Positions 1-5,136 of a DNA stretch of 5,195 bases are shown here, in pieces. The notes beneath the pieces were generated by a model. It was not told where the DNA came from, searched no databases, and worked only from the letters and a program-made list of their open reading frames with translations. The DNA comes from JBFMFB01 sp040752115 (GTDB lineage Bacteria > Pseudomonadota > Gammaproteobacteria > Burkholderiales > Sulfuricellaceae): contig JBFMFB010000068.1 of NCBI GenBank assembly GCA_040752115.1, positions 1 through 5,195 on the forward strand, read 5' to 3'. How positions within the stretch are numbered: the stretch's first letter is position 1; each line of letters starts with the position of its first letter. A program made the translations under genes and the position numbers.

Positions 1-329
1 CCGAGAGCATGCACATGGAAATCCACGTCAAGCAGCCCGGTCTGGGGATGAACACCCGTGTCATCCAGTTGAACGCTTCCTACCGCAAGACCCACGAGGT
101 GGCGCTGGAAGCCTACGAGGCCCTGCTACTCGACGTGATCGAGGGCGACCGTACCCTGTTCATCCGCTTCGACGAGGTGGAATGGTCGTGGCGGGTAGTG
201 GATCCGATCCTCAAGTACTGGGAGCAGGAGCGCGATTACATCCACACCTACCCGGCGGGAACTTGGGGGCTGCACGAGGCGAACCGGCTGTTCGACAACG
301 AGGACCAGGTATGGCGCAACGAACTGTAG
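1..329 (+). CDS. zwf: glucose-6-phosphate 1-dehydrogenase, C-terminal fragment (5' end outside window)
   Basis: This is the C-terminal part of glucose-6-phosphate dehydrogenase, a cytoplasmic enzyme that oxidises glucose 6-phosphate to 6-phosphogluconolactone with NAD(P)+. The frame is open from base 3 (Glu-Ser-Met...) with no start of its own, so the gene begins left of the window and the internal ATGs at 9 and 15 are not starts. About 108 residues are visible. Recognisable family segments are AYEALLLDVIEGDRTLFIR, then DEVEWSWRVVDPIL, then the near-terminal PAGTWG motif, which is typical of the end of bacterial Zwf proteins. The stop is TAG at 327-329. The next gene, a lactonase acting on this enzyme's product, starts 13 bases later, so the two are almost certainly co-transcribed. 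The nucleotide-binding and catalytic regions are not visible, so cofactor preference cannot be judged. Confidence 0.95.
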   Translation, partial: ESMHMEIHVKQPGLGMNTRVIQLNASYRKTHEVALEAYEALLLDVIEGDRTLFIRFDEVEWSWRVVDPILKYWEQERDYIHTYPAGTWGLHEANRLFDNEDQVWRNEL

Positions 330-342
330 CGGAGGCAGAGGA

Positions 343-1050
343 ATGAATTCGACTCAGGTCTGCTGCTGGCATGTCTATCCCGATGTCGCGCTGCTTCAGG
401 AGCGGGCGGCACAGGCGGTCGTCCGCGCAGCTTCCCAGGCGATCGCCGCGCGTGGAACGTTTCATGTCGTCCTGGCCGGCGGCAGCACACCGCGTGCCGT
501 CTATGAAAGCTTGCGCGACATCGCCACCGACTGGGCGGCATGGCACGTCTATTTCGGCGACGAGCGCTGCCTGCCGCCGCAGCATCCCGAGCGCAACAGC
601 GCGATGGCCTTCGCCGCCTGGCTCGACCATGTTCCGCTGCCCCGCAGCCAGATTCATGTCATTCCCGCCGAAAAAGGCGCGGAGGCAGGTGCGCGCGAGT
701 ATGCGCAGACGCTGCAGGGCGTGGGCCCGTTTGATCTGGTGCTGCTGGGGCTGGGGGAGGACGGCCACACCGCCAGCCTTTTCCCGGGGCACGATTGGGG
801 GCGCGCGCCCGATGCCCCGCCGGTGCTGGCGGTGCACGGCGCGCCAAAACTCCCGGCCGACCGCATCAGCCTCAGCGCCTGGCGTTTGAGCCAGACAAGG
901 CAGGTGATGTTCCTGGCCGCCAGCGCCTCGAAAAGACATGCGGTCGCGGCATGGCAGGCGGGTGGGGATATCCCGGCGCGCGCCATCCGGCCAGATACGG
1001 AAGTGGACGTATTGCTGGATGCCAGCTGCCTCGACGGCGGCGCAGAGTAG
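343..1050 (+). CDS. pgl: 6-phosphogluconolactonase
   Basis: This 235-residue protein is a complete 6-phosphogluconolactonase of the DevB/Pgl type, which hydrolyses 6-phosphogluconolactone to 6-phosphogluconate in the cytoplasm. It is of normal length for the family. Seen motifs are LAGGSTP (about residues 44-50, phosphosugar-binding glycine loop), YFGDER (70-75), HPERNS (81-86) and LGLGEDGHTASLFPG (135-149), the family signature. The order and spacing match the family, which is related to glucosamine-6-phosphate deaminase. The ATG at 343 is preceded by a purine-rich GGAGG...AGAGGA stretch (331-342), which supports this start. It follows zwf by 13 bases, consistent with one operon carrying two consecutive steps. 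No gnd, edd/eda or glk follows: downstream is a gene-poor stretch with mobile-element debris. The alternative frames across this high-GC gene are shadows. Confidence 0.95.
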   Translation: MNSTQVCCWHVYPDVALLQERAAQAVVRAASQAIAARGTFHVVLAGGSTPRAVYESLRDIATDWAAWHVYFGDERCLPPQHPERNSAMAFAAWLDHVPLPRSQIHVIPAEKGAEAGAREYAQTLQGVGPFDLVLLGLGEDGHTASLFPGHDWGRAPDAPPVLAVHGAPKLPADRISLSAWRLSQTRQVMFLAASASKRHAVAAWQAGGDIPARAIRPDTEVDVLLDASCLDGGAE

Positions 1051-1071
1051 GGCGCTGATCCTGTGTTGGAT

Positions 1072-1095
1072 GCCCTTGGCTGCTGGCCGAAGGGC
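1072..1095. terminator. weak hairpin after pgl, possible transcription end
   Basis: GCCCTTGGC and GCCGAAGGGC form an imperfect inverted repeat (one bulged base) around a 5-base loop, 21 bases after the pgl stop. The position suits the end of the zwf-pgl transcript. No T-run follows, so it is not a classical intrinsic terminator. It could equally be a chance structure. Confidence 0.3.
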
Positions 1096-1157
1096 GGAGC
1101 GTGAGAAGGATTGGGCGTGTGGGGTGACCGGATCAGCGAACTTTCGCGAGGGATTCC

Positions 1158-1221
1158 GAGGACTAGGCCTTGCAAAGCAACATCATTCCCCCGATGATCC
1201 TTCGAATCTTCTTACCGCCCG
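1158..1221 (-). pseudogene. relic of the 3' end of a RAYT transposase gene
   Basis: These 64 bases match 2252-2315, the 3' end of the intact transposase gene, with 5 mismatches by manual alignment (about 92%). Read on the minus strand they give RAVRRFEGSSGE and a TGA stop at 1185-1183, against RAVRKFEGASGE in the intact copy. The non-coding tail with CAAGGCCTAGTCC is also kept. Similarity stops abruptly at 1221 (inside the gene) and at about 1158, which is where the intact element also seems to end. This is a truncated second copy of the same type of element. The rest of its gene is not in this window. Confidence 0.85.
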
Positions 1222-1229
1222 AACTAATC

Positions 1230-1242
1230 GGGGACAGACCAC
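1230..1242 (+). repeat. GGGGACAGACCAC motif, possible element-end sequence
   Basis: The 13-mer GGGGACAGACCAC lies 8 bases beyond the truncated transposase relic. It resembles the left-end motif of the intact element (GGGGTCAGGTCTTG, minus strand 5093-5080) in its GGGG-N-CAG-N-N-C core. From memory, sequences like this often flank RAYT-type transposase genes in proteobacteria, but that is not verified here. It may be the end of a third, otherwise lost, element. Confidence 0.4.
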
Positions 1243-1530
1243 AATTGATTCTTCCCAATTTCTTCATGCACCTACGCCGGATCAAGATCACAGCCGTTCG
1301 GCCAAGTGAGGGCACCGAGTTCGATGCTGACCTGCTGAAACAGATGGATAGAGCCCGGTAGCGAACTGACTGTGCGTACTCGCCAGGGAGCTGCCGCCGT
1401 CACTCCAGCGGAGCGATTCTTGGGTAACTGTTTTGATCGGTTTTGCAGTTTCAACACCCTTAACACCATTGTAATGGGAACAACGCCAGAATGAGGGCAG
1501 GCCGCCATGGTACTGCAGATTCAAGCTTTC
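1243..1530. other. gene-poor stretch, nothing recognised
   Basis: Short open frames exist on both strands (for example minus 1539-1288 from a TTG and minus 1508-1272), but none has a convincing ribosome-binding site, family motif or conserved-looking composition. No RNA gene, CRISPR array or clear repeat was seen. It may be decayed coding or mobile DNA between the transposase relic and the hypothetical gene. Confidence 0.5.
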
Positions 1531-1547
1531 GACGGGCAAAGCCCGTC
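1531..1547 (-). terminator. perfect 7-bp hairpin 20 bases past the hypothetical gene
   Basis: GACGGGC-AAA-GCCCGTC is a perfect inverted repeat with a 3-base loop. It begins 19 bases downstream of the TAG stop (1569-1567) of the minus-strand hypothetical gene, a normal place for a terminator. The following minus-strand bases (GAAAGCTTG) lack a T-run, so termination may be weak or Rho-assisted. Alternatively it may be a small palindromic repeat. Confidence 0.45.
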
Positions 1548-1566
1548 AGGCGATGACGCGGCAAAA

Positions 1567-2175
1567 CTATGCTCTGGAAGACATCCAAGCTTGCCCATCA
1601 GCATTTACTTGAACGTCAGCGCCATTGAAGATCAACGAAAAATCGGTAACTTTTATTTGGCCTCCGTAAACAGAAGAATACCTGGCAACGGCATTGTTTA
1701 TTTCTGCCGCATTTTGTGCTGCCCGGTACGCCTTGGCCGCTTCCATGGCTTTGTCCATTGCGACGACATGGCTGCTTATCGCGGCGACATTGCGTATCTG
1801 CGCCTCAATATCAGGATTTTTCTTGGTCAAGTCGGTAATTTGCTGCGCATCCGGCCTGTTTTCCTTGACGCTAACCTGCCCTGTGTATGGATCCACGGCG
1901 AACTTAACCGATGGGGCAGGGTTGATGCCAGCCTGACTGAATAGCTCTTTTAGATCGTTGGAAAGAGCAGAGGATAGCTTCTGAACATTATCGCGTGTTG
2001 GCAACATAAGCGGCGGTAGTTCGGACAAGGATTTTCCCCGCGTTGACAAGTTTGCCGTGTCTGCTACTCCACTGTTGTTTGTCACCCCTGGCAAATTATT
2101 GCCACTATCGGATTTTTTTGCCGTCGCCGGACTTTGCACCATGTCATAGGATTGCTGTATTGCGTTGATATTCAT
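1567..2175 (-). CDS. uncharacterised 202-residue protein, probable sigma-54-dependent gene
   Basis: I do not recognise this protein. The start is taken at ATG 2175-2173 (MNINAIQQSYDMV) because two tandem GGAGG sequences lie just upstream; a longer in-frame reading back to about 2280 would run into the transposase 3' end. No signal peptide or membrane segment is seen. Residues 15-60 are rich in Ser, Asn, Asp, Gly and Pro and look disordered. They include DTANLSTRGKSL (39-50), a D-x-x-x-LS-x-x-G-K-x-L pattern reminiscent of motifs in FlgM-like and other small motility-associated proteins. Residues 62-82 look helical. SVKFAVDPYTGQVSVKE (89-105) looks like a beta hairpin and vaguely recalls FlaG. 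Residues 113-168 are predicted by eye to be helical and Ala-rich. The C-terminal end looks beta-rich (KVTDFSLIFNGADVQV). The base composition is lower in GC than zwf/pgl, suggesting different ancestry. A possible motility or surface role is inference only. Confidence 0.8.
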   Translation of the reverse strand: MNINAIQQSYDMVQSPATAKKSDSGNNLPGVTNNSGVADTANLSTRGKSLSELPPLMLPTRDNVQKLSSALSNDLKELFSQAGINPAPSVKFAVDPYTGQVSVKENRPDAQQITDLTKKNPDIEAQIRNVAAISSHVVAMDKAMEAAKAYRAAQNAAEINNAVARYSSVYGGQIKVTDFSLIFNGADVQVNADGQAWMSSRA

Positions 2176-2183
2176 GCACCTAC

Positions 2184-2194
2184 CCTCCGCCTCC
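2184..2194 (-). promoter_or_regulatory. tandem Shine-Dalgarno of the hypothetical gene
   Basis: On the minus strand two GGAGG cores occur at 2194-2190 and 2188-2184. The second ends 8 bases before the ATG at 2175. This placement selects MNINAIQQ as the N-terminus. Confidence 0.75.
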
Positions 2195-2227
2195 TGTTGT
2201 GGAAGAGCCTCCCCCAGGAGAATGAAC

Positions 2228-2242
2228 GCACAAAACATGCCA
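2228..2242 (-). promoter_or_regulatory. sigma-54 (RpoN)-type promoter candidate
   Basis: Minus-strand TGGCATG-TTTT-GTGC matches the -24/-12 consensus TGGCAYG-N4-TTGC at all positions except the first T of the -12 element. The GG and GC pairs have the exact required spacing. Transcription would start around 2216, giving a leader of about 40 bases that contains the tandem Shine-Dalgarno. It lies just outside the inferred right end of the RAYT element, so it belongs to the hypothetical gene's locus. No enhancer-binding site was identified. Confidence 0.55.
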
Positions 2243-2252
2243 GCGGATCGTG

Positions 2253-2266
2253 AGGACCAGGCCTTG
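2253..2266 (+). repeat. right-end motif of the RAYT element
   Basis: Plus-strand AGGACCAGGCCTTG, 10 bases past the transposase stop on the gene's own strand. It is an imperfect inverted counterpart of GGGGTCAGGTCTTG at 5093-5080; three of the four differences are G/A or T/C transitions of the kind T-to-C and G-to-A. It is conserved in the relic copy as AGGACTAGGCCTTG at 1159-1172. Confidence 0.55.
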
Positions 2267-2276
2267 CAAAGCCACA

Positions 2277-3125
2277 TCATTCCCCCGATGCCCCTTCGAA
2301 TTTTCTTACCGCCCGGCTCACTGTCGAATAATGCACGCCGAAATGCCTGGCGATTTCCGCCAGGGTGTGCTGGCCTGACAGGTATGCGCGCGCCATCGCT
2401 TCGTCCCGTTGATAACGCTTTTCGAACTCCGCCAACGGTTGCGTCATGGCACGGCGCTGCGCGCGGGGGATTTCATCGAGGGTAGGCTTCTGTTCTATCT
2501 GTGCCTGCATCTTGCGCACGAACGCTTCCGAGCCCAGGAAAATCTGCCCCTGCAACTGCGCCCATACGCTCGGCAGACGGGTGCCTTCGTGCACAAAGGC
2601 CACATATTTGGCAATGGCGCTCGAACGCCGCCGCCCGAATTGCGCCAGCATCCAGTCCGTTTGCAGCCATTTCGGCGAGGCCGCCTGCCCGCAAGTCGCC
2701 AAATAGCTGCTCCACGGCCAGTTCTCCAGGCGCTTTACCATGTTTGCCCGCAGCGGATTGAGCACCACGTAGCGCGCCAGCTCCAGCAAATAGCTGTCCC
2801 GCTCGACCAGAATGGCCTTGTAGCGCCCCTGGAACACGTGCCCCACCCGCCCATGGGCACGGTTAAAGCGCTGGGTGTAAACCCCGTTGAGCTGCCGCAT
2901 TCCCTGCGCCAGGTTCGCTTCCGGCGTTTCGATCAGAATATGGTAGTGGTTCGTCATCTGGCACCACGCATGACAAACCCAGTTGAAGCGCGCGCAGACC
3001 TGCCCGAACACCTCCAGCCAGATTTCCCTGTCCTCATCGGAGAGATAAATATCCTCCCCTCCATCGCCTCTGGAAGTGACGTGGTACACATCGCCGGACA
3101 ACTCAAGTCTTAAAGGTCGTGCCAT
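2277..3125 (-). CDS. REP-associated tyrosine transposase (RAYT), Y1/HUH family
   Basis: This 282-residue protein is a Y1_Tnp-domain single-strand DNA transposase of the IS200-like/RAYT group, which nicks DNA through a tyrosine. The start MARPLRLELSG...YHVTSRG is the usual N-terminus of the family. The metal-binding HUH motif is seen as MTNHYHILIE (H60, H62), and the probable catalytic tyrosine is Y83 in NGVYTQRFN. Other family segments are GHVFQGRYKAILVE (95-108) and ARYVVLNPLRANMV (117-130). A C-terminal helix-turn-helix (about 249-276, TLAEIARHFGVHYSTVSRAV) probably aids DNA recognition. All catalytic residues are present with no frameshift, so it may be active. No good Shine-Dalgarno precedes the ATG at 3125. 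Its leader (3126-3155) begins right where the group II intron ends, so transcripts from further upstream must pass through the intron. No multi-copy REP palindromes are visible in the window, so the REP link rests on family membership. Confidence 0.93.
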   Translation of the reverse strand: MARPLRLELSGDVYHVTSRGDGGEDIYLSDEDREIWLEVFGQVCARFNWVCHAWCQMTNHYHILIETPEANLAQGMRQLNGVYTQRFNRAHGRVGHVFQGRYKAILVERDSYLLELARYVVLNPLRANMVKRLENWPWSSYLATCGQAASPKWLQTDWMLAQFGRRRSSAIAKYVAFVHEGTRLPSVWAQLQGQIFLGSEAFVRKMQAQIEQKPTLDEIPRAQRRAMTQPLAEFEKRYQRDEAMARAYLSGQHTLAEIARHFGVHYSTVSRAVRKFEGASGE

Positions 3126-3155
3126 GGGGGTAAGGATAGCGGATGGGGTGTGTTA

Positions 3156-3208
3156 GTGGGAGAGTAGCAGCGGAAATCCCGATTCCGGTACGTTCCGCCG
3201 CCCTCGCA
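3156..3208 (-). ncRNA. group II intron domain VI with branch-point A
   Basis: Minus-strand GGCGGCGGAA (3202-3193) pairs with TTCCGCTGCT (3175-3166), giving 10 pairs with two G-U. A short outer GAG/CTC helix (3205-3203 with 3164-3162) leaves A at 3165 unpaired between the two helices, exactly as expected for the lariat branch point. The intron end AC (3157-3156) lies 8-9 bases further on. Confidence 0.75.
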
Positions 3209-3241
3209 GAACCGGACTTGGAGTATTACACCATCCGGCTC
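3209..3241 (-). ncRNA. group II intron domain V (catalytic hairpin)
   Basis: The 33-base hairpin opens with GAGCCGGA and closes with TCCGGTTC (8 pairs, one G-U). It contains the AGC catalytic triad at its base, a two-base AG bulge on the 3' side and a short upper stem (TGGTG/CTCCA with one U-U mismatch). This is the most conserved group II intron signature. It starts 10 bases after the maturase stop codon, the normal arrangement. The terminal loop is not a textbook GNRA, and the hairpin is one base shorter than the common 34. Confidence 0.88.
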
Positions 3242-3251
3242 CCAGCTTGAG

Positions 3252-4562
3252 TCATTCGCAGTAGGAGGGGTAGAGGTTATGAACGATGCGGATGGGCGGT
3301 AGCCATTCTCGCAGCAGCGGACCGAAACGCTTCCATGGGAAACTTCGGCGTTGGCTCCTGCGATTGAGCCACTTGAACAGGATTCGGCTGGCGACATAGA
3401 AATACTGCCGCAGGCTTCTGCTGTTGCCGCTCACGGCGTAATACGCCAGATGTCCGCGCAGATGCTGCCGCGCGTAGATCATCATGGCTTTGCCGCCCTG
3501 CGTACGAAGCATCTTGAGCCGCTCGCTGAAAGCCTTCAGTTGCTTGGTCATGCGCTCCTTTTGCGTCTTGCGGCCCACCATGAAGCAGCCGCGGCGGCTG
3601 CGCCCGACGAAGTGCGTAAAACCCAGAAAGTTGAAGGTGGCGGCCTTGCCCTGCCCCGGCTGTCGGCTGAGACGGAGCGCCTGTCCGCCGAAGCGGATCA
3701 GCGCTGTCTTGCTCGGCTCGACTTCCAGTCCGAACTGCGCCAGTCTGACGATCAGCTCCTCCTGGAACTGCCGGGCATCGGCTTCGGCGGTGAAACACGC
3801 CACGAAGTCGTCGGCGTATCTCACCAGATGGGCTCTGCCCCGGCAGGCCGGAGCAAAACGTTTCTCGAACCACACGTCCAGTACATAGTGCAGGTAGATA
3901 TTGGCCAGCACGGGCGAGACCAGCCCGCCTTGCGGCGTCCCTTCTTCGCTCGACTGAAACACTCCATCTTCCAATATCCCCGCCTTGAGAAATCGCCGGA
4001 TCACTCGCAGCAGATTCGGGTCGGCAATCCGGTGCGCCAGGAAACGCATCAGCCAATCATGGCTCACATGGTCGAAGAAGCCTTTGATGTCGGCCTCCAC
4101 CAGCCATTGCGTGCCGCCCTTGATCACAACCTCCCCCAAGCGCTTCAAGGCTTGATGGGCGTTACGGCCGGGGCGGAACCCGTACGAGCAGTCCCGGAAT
4201 TCCGGTTCCCAGATGGCCCCCAGTATGCCGGCCAGCCGATCCTGGACGATTCGATCCTCAAAGCAGGGAATTCCCAACGGACGCGAGCCGCCGTTCGCCT
4301 TCGGGATATACACCCGACGTGCCGGCTGGGGGCGATAACCCATGCAGCGCAGTCCGGTCGAGAGCGCGGCGAGCCGCACCTCCACTCCCGCGCCGTAGTC
4401 GGCTTTCCGCATCCCATCCACACCCGCCGCTTTGTTGCCCGGCTGACGTTCGAAGCTCGCGTACAACCCCGCCGGGTCGCACAGCATCCCCATCAACGAG
4501 GTATAGCGCCTTTGCGGCGCTTCCCTCGCCCATTGCGTGAAACGAACAAGTTCGGTGGTCAT
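3252..4562 (-). CDS. ltrA: group II intron-encoded reverse transcriptase/maturase
   Basis: This 436-residue multifunctional protein helps the intron fold and splice and copies it into DNA during retromobility. Reverse-transcriptase blocks are seen in order: GVDGM (47-51), RRVYIPKANGGSRPLGIPCFEDRIVQ (82-107), FRDCSYGFRPGRNAHQAL (122-139), EADIKGFFDHVSH (156-168, first catalytic Asp), EGTPQGGLVSPVLANIYLHY (207-226), the active-site YADD (249-252), PSKTALIRFG (283-292) and FNFLGFTHF (310-318). The X/thumb maturase domain follows from about 325 to the end, with the typical closing NLYPSYC. There is no HNH endonuclease domain after it. The start MTTELVRF (ATG 4562-4560) is the only reasonable one, although the Shine-Dalgarno is weak. 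The gene fills intron domain IV and stops 10 bases before domain V. All catalytic residues are present, so it may be functional. The symbol ltrA is used generically. Confidence 0.95.
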   Translation of the reverse strand: MTTELVRFTQWAREAPQRRYTSLMGMLCDPAGLYASFERQPGNKAAGVDGMRKADYGAGVEVRLAALSTGLRCMGYRPQPARRVYIPKANGGSRPLGIPCFEDRIVQDRLAGILGAIWEPEFRDCSYGFRPGRNAHQALKRLGEVVIKGGTQWLVEADIKGFFDHVSHDWLMRFLAHRIADPNLLRVIRRFLKAGILEDGVFQSSEEGTPQGGLVSPVLANIYLHYVLDVWFEKRFAPACRGRAHLVRYADDFVACFTAEADARQFQEELIVRLAQFGLEVEPSKTALIRFGGQALRLSRQPGQGKAATFNFLGFTHFVGRSRRGCFMVGRKTQKERMTKQLKAFSERLKMLRTQGGKAMMIYARQHLRGHLAYYAVSGNSRSLRQYFYVASRILFKWLNRRSQRRSFPWKRFGPLLREWLPPIRIVHNLYPSYCE

Positions 4563-5079
4563 GCTCAGAGTCCGCTCGGTGTCGGGGCATGTTTCCCCTG
4601 TCCGTTATCTCAAACCGACGCCCCTTCGCTCCCGTGGCATTACCCGCGTTCATCGCTACTATGGGCGCCTCCGACTCCCAGACATCGCCGTCCTCTTCCT
4701 CGCTGTTTAGACTTGTCCGAGGGTGCGCACCGAACTTCATGCGCCGATGCCTGGGTCTCCTTGGTTACCGTGCAATCGCAATGTCAGGCTCGTTACGGCT
4801 TTCCATCCCGGGTGGGCTTCACCGACTCGCCAATACGTCGGGGAACCTGTTGCCTGCTGGCGTCTTGAAACCATCGGCCCGCTCCCATGCGTCATTTCGG
4901 GACTCATCACCTTCACGGTCGGCTTTACCCGTTACCATTGCACCTCGCCTGCTTTCGTGCCTACGCATCAAGTGCGGCGTTACCGACGCACCTGCAAGGC
5001 TCGATACCTGGCCCGTGGCTAGCGGTTTCCAGGGCGGGACTTCCACCCGCTCGGTTACACGGCATTGCCAAGCCGCAAC
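4563..5079 (-). ncRNA. group II intron 5' ribozyme region (domains I to early IV)
   Basis: These 517 bases between the inferred 5' splice site and the maturase start carry no gene. They should contain domains I-III and the start of IV. Near the 5' end are a small CGGC...GCCG hairpin (within 5075-5060) and a GCGGG...CCCGC hairpin whose loop contains GTGGAAGT-like sequence (about 5047-5033), resembling the opening of domain I in other bacterial introns. Open frames on either strand here lack ribosome-binding sites and family motifs and are treated as shadows. The full secondary structure was not resolved by hand. Confidence 0.7.
4856..4875 (-). ncRNA. candidate EBS1 hairpin of the group II intron
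   Basis: On the minus strand GATGG and CCAGC (4 of 5 paired) close a 10-base loop TTTCAAGACG. The loop holds CAAGAC (4867-4862), a perfect complement of the last six 5'-exon bases GTCTTG (5085-5080). Its location about 213 bases into the intron suits domain I. A six-base match within 500 bases could occur by chance roughly one time in eight, so the loop context and position are the real support. Confidence 0.6.
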
Positions 5080-5093
5080 CAAGACCTGACCCC
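5080..5093 (-). repeat. left-end motif of the RAYT element and intron target (IBS1)
   Basis: Minus-strand GGGGTCAGGTCTTG directly precedes the intron. It is the inverted partner of the right-end motif at 2253-2266. Its last six bases (5085-5080) act as the candidate intron-binding site IBS1. I recall this sequence as common beside RAYT genes in proteobacteria, which is unverified here. Confidence 0.6.
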
Positions 5094-5136
5094 AACAGTT
5101 GATAGGCGGAGCGTCCGGTGGAATGATGGGTTGGGC

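Larger units (their letters stand above)
3156..5079 (-). mobile_element. group II intron, complete, about 1.92 kb
   Basis: A self-splicing retroelement is inferred from three things: a maturase gene, a well-formed domain V just after it, and a domain VI with a bulged A. On the minus strand the 5' end is placed at 5079 (GTTGCGG, a loose match to the GUGYG consensus) because the six preceding exon bases GTCTTG are complementary to CAAGAC in a hairpin loop about 213 bases into the intron. The 3' end is placed at 3156 (CTCTCCCAC, ending in the expected AY). Both ends could be off by a few bases. The element is intact by eye and lies in the same orientation as the transposase gene it precedes. The reverse transcriptase lacks an endonuclease domain, which is usual in several bacterial lineages. 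I do not assign a structural class. Confidence 0.85.
2252..5093 (-). mobile_element. RAYT (IS200-like) element, interrupted by a group II intron
   Basis: The proposed outer element runs from the left-end motif GGGGTCAGGTCTTG (minus 5093-5080) to the right end at about 2252. The right end carries AGGACCAGGCCTTG on the plus strand (2253-2266), which matches the left motif at 10 of 14 positions in inverted orientation. Independent support for the right boundary is that a second, truncated copy (1158-1221) stops being similar at the same point. The only gene of the element is the 282-residue transposase. Removing the inferred 1924-base intron leaves an element of about 920 bases, a sensible size for a single-gene RAYT unit. 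No target duplication is expected from this enzyme class, and none is claimed. The exact ends are inferred. Confidence 0.6.

Noticed and set aside
211..939. A long minus-strand frame opposite zwf and pgl
   Set aside because: It is antisense to two well-identified genes, with a composition (Arg, Ala, Pro, His) typical of shadow frames.
1288..1539. An 83-codon minus-strand open frame in the gene-poor region
   Set aside because: It starts with TTG inside a hairpin, has no ribosome-binding site and shows no recognisable motif.
1263..2183. A 13-base identity (TTCATGCACCTAC) at 1263-1275 and at the hypothetical gene's start, 2171-2183
   Set aside because: No similarity extends on either side, and the order relative to the RAYT 3' end is reversed, so it does not show a second copy of the gene. 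It may be chance.
4783..4787. CTGAC (minus strand) as a possible EBS2 pairing with exon GTCAG at 5090-5086
   Set aside because: Only five bases, and it lies downstream of the EBS1 candidate, whereas EBS2 normally precedes EBS1. Chance is likely.
3351..4868. A 505-residue open frame on the plus strand, antisense to the maturase
   Set aside because: It is wholly opposite a gene with all reverse-transcriptase motifs, continues into intron RNA, is Arg/Pro/His/Gln-rich without family motifs, and has no ribosome-binding site. It is a high-GC shadow.
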